From assembly GCA_039815415.1 (NCBI GenBank), contig JBCBZH010000113.1:1-12168 (forward strand): a stretch of DNA of 12,168 nucleotides, read 5' to 3'. Below, in pieces: positions 7,709 to 12,168 of the stretch (position 1 is the stretch's first letter; each line of letters starts with the position of its first letter). The stretch is from JBCBZH01 sp039815415. GTDB taxonomy: Bacteria; Bacteroidota; Rhodothermia; Rhodothermales; Rubricoccaceae. The notes beneath the pieces are model-generated. The model had not been told where the DNA came from. It did not search any database and saw nothing but the letters and a program-made list of their open reading frames with translations. The position numbers and the translations under genes are program-made.

Positions 7709-9019
7709 TCAGCGAGCCAGAGGGAGGTCGAGTTGTTTAGGGGTGCACACGTAGTCTTTCTCGACAGGCCGCGCGAGAGCATCTACAGCGGCGAGATCCG
7801 AGGCGCGGCTTAGCTCCCGGAGGCGCCCGTCGCGCTCCAGGATGGCGATGCCGCCCGAACTCGGGCGGTAGGACCGCTGGCGTGATTGGCCGGACGTAAC
7901 GTACAGCGTCGCATCGGCTTCGGCTTGGGCCGGGTCCGACAGTTCAGTCGAGACCAGCCACTCGGCGCAGGTGGAACGCCAGCTTGAGAGGTCGGCATCG
8001 GTCGGGGGCGCGTCCAGATAGGTGGTGCGAAAGAGGTCGCGGTCGAGGAACCGACGCGCGAGGTCAGCCAGCACGCGGTCTGGGGCGCGGGTCCACTGCT
8101 TGAGCGTCGCCAGCACGTCCACATCGTCGAGCTGGCAGAAGGCGTGGAGGAGGGCATCATGACAGGGGGCATTCGGGTCGAGGTCGTCGGCCGTCGCGGC
8201 ATCGGACAGGATGAACGCCAGCGGCGGCGACGCCAGCTCGAGGGCCTCGGGGCGCTGCCGGGCACGGCGGAAGACCGCCCGCAGTCCGTGGTCACCCGCG
8301 ATTACGGTCTTGTGGAGGTACACCTGCCAGTACATCAGCCGCCGGCTCAAGAGCACGTTCTCGACCGCATACGCACCCTTGGCCTCGATCACCACCCGGC
8401 TGTCCGGGCCGCCCGTTCGCGGGTGCACCCGCATCGTTTTCAGGATGCGATCGACGCCTACCACCCCTTCGGCAACGCCGGTGTAGAACGAGTCGCGACG
8501 GAGGTAGTCCAGCCGGTCCATGTCGAGCTGGCTCGAGAGTAGGCTGTGGAAGAAGGGCCGGCCGTAGGTGCCGTCAAAGATCTTGAGGGCGACCTCGAGC
8601 TGGCCGTCGAAGCGTGCGTTGAGTCGGGCCATGATGGCGCGGCTCATGCGCTCGTGGTGGTATGGTGTCCCGCTCGGGCCGGGTGCTACGAGGTCATCTT
8701 CGAGCGTGTGCGAGAACGGCCCGTGGCCGACATCGTGGAGGAGGGCTGCCGCGAGCGCGCCGGTCACCTCGTCCGTGTCCATGAAGGTGCCTTTCTCGCG
8801 AAGGGTCGCCAGCGCGTCCTGCATCAGCGCCATCGCTCCCAGCCCGTGCTCGAACCGGGTGTGCACGGCCCCAGGGAAGACCAGAAACCCCAGGCCGAGC
8901 TGGCGAATCCGACGCAGCCGCTGCACCTCGGGCGTCTCCACCAGCTCGAGCACGAGCCCCTTCGGAACCGAGATGAACCCGTGGACGGGGTCGTTGAACA
9001 GCGTGAAGCGACTCGACAT
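7709..9019 (-). CDS. HD-domain phosphohydrolase (SAMHD1/dGTPase-like)
   Basis: The protein is 436 aa from ATG 9019. The N-terminal half carries the dNTPase-type HD fold: FNDPVHGFI at 8-16, EVQRLRRIRQLG at 31-42, HTRFEHGLG (His53, His58), LHDVGHGPFSH (His95-Asp96 metal-binding pair), and SQLDMDRLDYLRRDS with the final metal-ligand Asp168. This spacing matches the H...HD...D metal site and the overall layout of the YwfO/SAMHD1 group that hydrolyses dNTPs to nucleosides and triphosphate. The C-terminal part (about 300-436) is less recognisable. Activity on dNTPs is inferred from family, not proven. The stop is 4 bases before the GTG of the HDAC-like gene. The start lies 27 bases after the four-helix-bundle gene, and the 24-base repeat array 9026-9049 occupies its 5' leader. 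Confidence 0.88.
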   Translation of the reverse strand: MSSRFTLFNDPVHGFISVPKGLVLELVETPEVQRLRRIRQLGLGFLVFPGAVHTRFEHGLGAMALMQDALATLREKGTFMDTDEVTGALAAALLHDVGHGPFSHTLEDDLVAPGPSGTPYHHERMSRAIMARLNARFDGQLEVALKIFDGTYGRPFFHSLLSSQLDMDRLDYLRRDSFYTGVAEGVVGVDRILKTMRVHPRTGGPDSRVVIEAKGAYAVENVLLSRRLMYWQVYLHKTVIAGDHGLRAVFRRARQRPEALELASPPLAFILSDAATADDLDPNAPCHDALLHAFCQLDDVDVLATLKQWTRAPDRVLADLARRFLDRDLFRTTYLDAPPTDADLSSWRSTCAEWLVSTELSDPAQAEADATLYVTSGQSRQRSYRPSSGGIAILERDGRLRELSRASDLAAVDALARPVEKDYVCTPKQLDLPLAR

Positions 9020-9025
9020 CGAACA

Positions 9026-9049
9026 GTGGGTCGGTAGATCGGTAGGTCA
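9026..9049 (+). repeat. Left array of an 8-bp degenerate repeat (3 units, GTRGRTCG), inverted partner of 9426-9465
   Basis: The units are GTGGGTCG, GTAGATCG and GTAGGTCA, directly adjacent. Bases 9026-9040 (GTGGGTCGGTAGATC) are a perfect inverted copy of 9443-9457. The array contains the stop codon of the four-helix-bundle gene (TGA at 9049-9047 on the minus strand) and fills most of the leader of the HD gene. Confidence 0.85.
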
Positions 9050-9421
9050 GTTGCACCAGCGAGCGGCATCTCGAATCATGGCGCCGAGCATCTTTCCGAT
9101 CTTTCGCGTCATCTGCTCGAGGTCGCGTCCGTGATCCAGATCGACATACTTACAGGCCATCGCAGTCCGAATCCAGTGTCTCGTCTCTGCAGCTTCGGCA
9201 TCCGCATCCGTGAGCTTGCTAGAAAAGTGGCGAGGATACCGTCGTTTCTGCCAGGCTTCCGCGATGTTTGCTCCGATGGCTCGCGACGAGCGTCGAACCT
9301 GATCAGTGAGCGAGTATGCCTCCGTTCTGGGAAATGTCTTGGTGATCTCGAACACGCGCTGCTGCAAGGCAAATGCGGTCCGGTACACATCCAATTCTCG
9401 ATAGTCCTCGACGCGTGCCAT
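9047..9421 (-). CDS. Four-helix-bundle protein of the 23S rRNA intervening-sequence (IVP) family
   Basis: The protein is 124 aa from ATG 9421, a normal length for TIGR02436-type four-helix-bundle proteins. Visible hallmarks are an aromatic start region (VEDYRELDVYRTAFALQQ), the FEITKTFPRTEAYSLTDQVR segment, and the best-conserved block RRSSRAIGANIAEAW, followed by two more helices (HFSSKLTDADAEAAETRHWI and onward). Members are encoded in intervening sequences of 23S rRNA genes, and relatives serve as accessory (Avd) proteins of diversity-generating retroelements; the function of stand-alone copies is unknown. No rRNA or reverse transcriptase gene is visible here. The gene is enclosed by inverted arrays of an 8-bp repeat (9026-9049 and 9426-9465), and its stop codon lies inside the left one. 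A transcript spanning both would pair its ends, as IVS RNAs do. Confidence 0.85.
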   Translation of the reverse strand: MARVEDYRELDVYRTAFALQQRVFEITKTFPRTEAYSLTDQVRRSSRAIGANIAEAWQKRRYPRHFSSKLTDADAEAAETRHWIRTAMACKYVDLDHGRDLEQMTRKIGKMLGAMIRDAARWCN

Positions 9422-9425
9422 AGCT

Positions 9426-9465
9426 GAACCTACCGACTCACGGATCTACCGACCCACCGATCTAC
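9426..9465 (-). repeat. Right array of the 8-bp degenerate repeat (5 units), inverted relative to 9026-9049
   Basis: Read on the minus strand the units are GTAGATCG, GTGGGTCG, GTAGATCC, GTGAGTCG and GTAGGTTC, directly adjacent and ending 4 bases before the ATG of the four-helix-bundle gene. Positions 9443-9457 are the exact inverted copy of 9026-9040. The array also overlaps the 5' end expected for the divergent deacetylase gene. Confidence 0.85.
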
Positions 9466-9563
9466 TGGCCCACACGATCCCCGTTTGCCTCGATCTGCCG
9501 GGGACCGCCGCGCGGCGCCTCGGCTATGCGCTGGATGAGCTGCTGCGCGGCCTTGGGCTGACC

Positions 9564-10859
9564 GTGTCGCCAGCTCGACGCGACGATGCACAGATCGTGG
9601 TTGCTGCAGAGCCGTGCGTCGTCAGCTCGAGGCTCTGCTTCCGAGTGGACCCCGAGGCGGTCTGCACGTCTGGTCGCGTCGAGCTCGCGGACCTCGCAGG
9701 GCTGGAGGTGGGCGGCGAGCGGTGGCCGCTGCCCGTTGGCCCGGCGGGAGAGCCTGCGGCAGACCCTTCAGGGGGGATCGATGCCGACGTGCTCGGCTCG
9801 GCCTTCTGGTGGCTGGCTGGCGTTCAGGAGCACGCAACGGTGGAGCGAGATCACCACGGCCGGTTTCCCTACGCGGTGTCCCTGCAGGCCGGGCTGGCGA
9901 CAGCATACGGGAACGAGGCACCGGGCACGGCCCGCCGTCCCGCGGTGGATGCCTATCGCCAGTGGCTCGCCGACGCTCTTCGCCAGCTCGCGGTAGAGAT
10001 TCCAGGGCGGTCGTGGGGCGGAGCCCCATGGGCGCTTGCCCTGACGCATGATGTGGATGCGCTGGATGCAGGGCGTCTGCGTGGGTTGGTCGGGGAGACG
10101 CGGCGTGGGCGCCCCATCGAGGCGCTGCGCCGGGCCGCCGGGCCGAACGAACGACGGGCGAGCCTGGAGGCGCTCATCGAGCTGGCGAAGCAACGTGGCG
10201 TCCGGTCTACGGTGTTTGTCAAGGCCGGCGCCTCGACACCACAGGATGTGCCGTACCGCCTCGGTGGGCGCACCGGCATCCGGCTGCGCGAGCTGGCCGC
10301 CGAGGGGTTCGAGATTGGCCTGCACCCTAGCTATGCCGCGGCGGATCACCCTCGCCAGCTCGAGACCGAGCACGTCCGTCTGGCCGCAGTGCTGGGCGCG
10401 CGCGCCACCACCGTTCGGACCCACTTCCTGCGCTGGTTCGATCCGCTCACACCTCGGCTAATGGAGACCCACGGCTTCCAGATCGATAGCTCGCTGGGGT
10501 TCAGCGAGACGCCGGGCTTCCGCCGAGGCACCTCGCATCCTTTCCGGCTGTACGATCTCCATGCCGACCGCGTGACCGATCTCTGGGAGATGCCCCTCGC
10601 CGTGATGGACACGACCCTCTTCGACCATCAGGGACTCTCCGATGCCGACGCGCTGGCGCAGGCCCTTGCCGTGTGCGAGGCTGCACAACGAGCTGGCGGA
10701 GTCGCCGTCGTGCTCTGGCACAACCTTCTGGGGGATGCCAAGGCATGGACGCGGCGGCTGGACGTCCTCCATCAGATCCTCGACCACGCGAAAGGGCACG
10801 GCGCGCACATCGGATCGCTTGCCTCGTGTCTTCCCGCTTCCCCTGTCCTCGATCGCTAA
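9564..10859 (+). CDS. Polysaccharide-deacetylase-like protein (NodB-type fold, THDVD subgroup)
   Basis: The protein is 431 aa from GTG 9564, the first canonical start. Metal-site motifs of the carbohydrate esterase 4 superfamily are visible: LTHDVD (His162, Asp163, Asp165), which replaces the usual TFDDG; EIGLHPSYAA (His254), the metal-His motif; THFLRWFDP at 287-294 for the substrate region; and VVLWHNLL (His386) near the C-terminus. About 150 residues before LTHDVD form the N-terminal domain of this Bacteroidota-type subgroup. The same frame continues upstream with plausible coding sequence (positions about 9477-9563, including TAARRLGYALDELLRGLGL, resembling the usual start of that domain) back to a TAG at 9402, but with no ATG, GTG or TTG. 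The real start may be a rare codon such as CTG 9465, or the 5' end was damaged by the adjacent repeat array. The role is likely deacetylation of a cell-surface or cell-wall sugar. The next gene starts 6 bases after its stop. Confidence 0.82.
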   Translation: MSPARRDDAQIVVAAEPCVVSSRLCFRVDPEAVCTSGRVELADLAGLEVGGERWPLPVGPAGEPAADPSGGIDADVLGSAFWWLAGVQEHATVERDHHGRFPYAVSLQAGLATAYGNEAPGTARRPAVDAYRQWLADALRQLAVEIPGRSWGGAPWALALTHDVDALDAGRLRGLVGETRRGRPIEALRRAAGPNERRASLEALIELAKQRGVRSTVFVKAGASTPQDVPYRLGGRTGIRLRELAAEGFEIGLHPSYAAADHPRQLETEHVRLAAVLGARATTVRTHFLRWFDPLTPRLMETHGFQIDSSLGFSETPGFRRGTSHPFRLYDLHADRVTDLWEMPLAVMDTTLFDHQGLSDADALAQALAVCEAAQRAGGVAVVLWHNLLGDAKAWTRRLDVLHQILDHAKGHGAHIGSLASCLPASPVLDR

Positions 10860-10865
10860 CTCGGC

Positions 10866-11606
10866 ATGAATGCTCGCCCGGCCCTGATCGTCTTCGCCAA
10901 GGTGCCCGAGCCTCGGCGCGTCAAGACGCGGCTCTGCCCACCGCTTACGCCCGAGCAGGCCGCCACGCTGTACGACGCCTTCCTCCGCGATGCTCTTGAC
11001 CGCTACGTCGGGCTGGATGCCACCATCGGCTCCGATCCGTTCGGCGTCGACGCCACCCTCGGTCCAGTCACTGTGCGGCTTTACCTCGCGGGCGTTGCTC
11101 CTGACGGGCTGGCGCCTCCAGGGGTACACGTGTTCCGCCAGCGCGGCGGTGGGCTGGGGGACCGGATGATGCACGCCTTCGTGGAGACGTTCGCGGCAGG
11201 CCATGACCGCGCGGTGGTGGTAGGCACCGATCATCCCACGCTTCCGCTGTCATGGATCGGTGAGGCCTTTCGCCAGCTCGATGCACCCATGACCGCCGCC
11301 ATCGGGCCGAGCGAGGACGGGGGCTACACCTTCCTCGGCCTCAACGACGTGGCATCTGTGCTCTTCGACATGAACTACAGCCACGCGAACGTGTTCGAGG
11401 ACACGGTGGAGCGCATCGGGGACGCCGGGATGACCCCCGTGATTCTGCCGACCCACTACGATGTAGACGACGCCAGCTCGTTGGCGCGTCTGATAGGGGA
11501 GTCGCGGGCAGGTGCCGATGTGGGGCCGCGAACCGCTCGGGTGCTGGAGGCTCTCGTGAGCGGTCCCCTCGCCGACTCGCTGGACGCAGCGGCGAGCCAT
11601 CGCTGA
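10866..11606 (+). CDS. TIGR04282/DUF2064-family GT-A glycosyltransferase-like protein
   Basis: The protein is 246 aa from ATG 10866. It has the nucleotidyltransferase-like GT-A signatures: LIVFAKVPEPRRVKTRLCPP at about 7-26 (nucleotide-binding loop with conserved Lys-Thr-Arg), VVVGTDHPTLP at about 117-127 (Asp122), and GPSEDGGYTFLGL at about 147-159. These are diagnostic of the family, some members of which are annotated as arsenosugar-pathway glycosyltransferases. LPTHYDVDDASSLARL near the C-terminus fits the usual DVDD/DVDT end motif. No radical-SAM or methyltransferase partner for arsenosugars is in the window, so that assignment stays open. The 6-base gap to the polysaccharide-deacetylase-like gene suggests a shared transcript and a joint role in surface-sugar metabolism. 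Confidence 0.88.
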   Translation: MNARPALIVFAKVPEPRRVKTRLCPPLTPEQAATLYDAFLRDALDRYVGLDATIGSDPFGVDATLGPVTVRLYLAGVAPDGLAPPGVHVFRQRGGGLGDRMMHAFVETFAAGHDRAVVVGTDHPTLPLSWIGEAFRQLDAPMTAAIGPSEDGGYTFLGLNDVASVLFDMNYSHANVFEDTVERIGDAGMTPVILPTHYDVDDASSLARLIGESRAGADVGPRTARVLEALVSGPLADSLDAAASHR

Positions 11607-11705
11607 GGTCGAACTGACGTCTCTCTTGCTTTCAGGATAGTCTCCACCGCCGCCTGTCCTTGGTCAGTTTGTCCTTGCTCGGGAAGGCGTTTGGAGCGAT
11701 TGTAG

Positions 11706-12168
11706 ACGAAACTTCCGCCGCCCATCCTGCTACGCTACGCCTTCCTTACTCTCCTGGCCCTCGGACTGGCGAGTTCCGCCGCTGCCCAGCAGTCCATCGT
11801 TGACACCTTCGAGCGACGGTCCATCGAGTCCAACGGGCTGACGATGAGCTACGGGCTGTTCATCCCGGAGAACTACGACCCGAATGTGAGCTACCCACTC
11901 GTGATGGCGGCTCACGGGGCGGGCGAGCGGGGCACGGATCTCCGAAATCTGCCTCCCCACCGGCTGGCGACGAGCTGGGCCGACCCGGTCAACCAGGCCA
12001 ACAATCCGGCCTTCGTTTATGCCCCTCAGGTACCAAGCGGGCTCCGCTGGACCACCGACGCCGATCCAGACCAGACCGATTATGTCGCGATTCAGTTGGC
12101 GGCGCTCGACGCCCTTAGCCAGATCGAGGCCGAGTTCAACATCGACCCGGACCGGATTTACGTCGTAG
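11706..12168 (+). CDS. Secreted alpha/beta-hydrolase (COG4099 / carboxylesterase-like), 3' end outside window
   Basis: About 154 codons are open from just after a TAG (11703-11705) to the window edge. The N-terminus is a Sec signal peptide (basic KLPPPILLRYAF, then LTLLALGLASSAAA, cleavage near AAAQQ). The mature part matches the predicted-peptidase/PHB-depolymerase-like group: LTMSYGLFIPENYDP, YPLVMAAHGAGERGTDLRNL (the HGAGERG oxyanion-side motif), then FVYAPQVPSGLRW, and it stops at RIYVV, just before the expected G-x-S-x-G nucleophile elbow. There is no ATG, GTG or TTG before the signal peptide. The codon exactly where a start is expected is ACG (11706, followed by AAA), one base from ATG. 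This may be a rare start codon, a mutation or a sequence error. The gene follows the glycosyltransferase after a 99-base gap with no clear promoter or terminator. Confidence 0.78.

Larger units (their letters stand above)
450..11480. repeat. Highly iterated 10-mer CGCCAGCTCG / CGAGCTGGCG, 23 exact copies
   Basis: Start positions on the plus strand as CGCCAGCTCG: 1503, 1855, 3008, 4071, 4781, 6529, 6624, 7588, 8231, 9568, 9981, 10353, 11271, 11471. As CGAGCTGGCG: 450, 1218, 3730, 4552, 7029, 7444, 8896, 10178, 10689. Eight further sites keep the 8-mer core CCAGCTCG/CGAGCTGG: 5466, 7050, 8128, 8524, 8596, 8941, 10289, 11971. Inside genes the copies fall in different frames and encode different peptides (RQL, ASS, PA, ELA, RAG), so the conservation is at DNA level. 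In about 12 of 23 the base after CGCCAGCTCG is A. Only the lipoprotein gene and the four-helix-bundle gene (the latter probably mobile) lack exact copies. Confidence 0.9.

Noticed and set aside
6694..7740. Plus-strand open frame (348 codons) opposite the HDAC-like gene
   Set aside because: The minus strand carries all catalytic HDAC motifs; the plus frame shows none and is a shadow.
9026..9465. CRISPR array
   Set aside because: The 8-bp units are adjacent without spacers and are arranged as an inverted pair around a gene; no cas genes are present.
450..11480. The iterated 10-mer as a protein-level repeat or codon-usage effect
   Set aside because: Copies fall in different frames and both orientations relative to coding strands, encode different peptides, and occur between genes.
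11607..11705. Bacteroidota-type promoter (TCAGTTTG at 11664) before the hydrolase
   Set aside because: The -7 box has a mismatch and no TTG lies at the required distance.
1..12168. tRNA or rRNA genes
   Set aside because: I saw no cloverleaf or rRNA-like sequence on either strand, although an IVS-family protein gene is present.

Overview
The window is high-G+C DNA from a Gram-negative bacterium. It encodes outer-membrane beta-barrels, a lipoprotein with a lipobox, and a FecI/FecR/TonB-receptor signalling set of the kind expanded in the Bacteroidota/Rhodothermota. High G+C, weak or absent Shine-Dalgarno sequences, and the STN plus carboxypeptidase-like N-terminus of the TonB receptor fit Rhodothermota (for example Rubricoccaceae-like) better than classical low-G+C Bacteroidota. 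This assignment is an inference from gene content.

Layout. (1) 1-1056, minus: most of a POTRA-less BamA/TamA-type outer-membrane barrel, cut by the window edge. (2) 1207-6516, plus: an ECF sigma factor, a lipoprotein of unknown function, a FecR-type anti-sigma factor, and a TonB-dependent receptor whose start codon overlaps the anti-sigma stop. This reads as one cell-surface signalling unit. (3) 6517-6684: a convergent junction with a strong hairpin. (4) 9421-6685, minus: a four-helix-bundle (23S-IVS-type) protein, an HD-domain dNTPase-like phosphohydrolase, and a class II HDAC-like deacetylase. (5) About 9465-11606, plus: a polysaccharide-deacetylase-like protein and a TIGR04282/DUF2064 glycosyltransferase, 6 bases apart. 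(6) About 11706-12168, plus: the N-terminal part of a secreted alpha/beta-hydrolase, cut by the window edge.

Two things stand out. First, the exact 10-mer CGCCAGCTCG (reverse complement CGAGCTGGCG) occurs 23 times in 12.2 kb, where about 0.1 copy is expected from base composition. The copies lie on both strands, inside nearly every gene in several reading frames, and between genes. It is therefore a DNA-level signal, comparable in kind to cyanobacterial HIP1 or to DNA-uptake sequences. Second, the four-helix-bundle gene is enclosed by inverted arrays of a degenerate 8-bp repeat (consensus GTRGRTCG), including a perfect 15-bp inverted pair. The neighbouring deacetylase gene has no canonical start codon where its conserved N-terminus should begin, next to this array. 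Together these suggest that the gene and its flanking arrays form a small mobile, IVS-like cassette.
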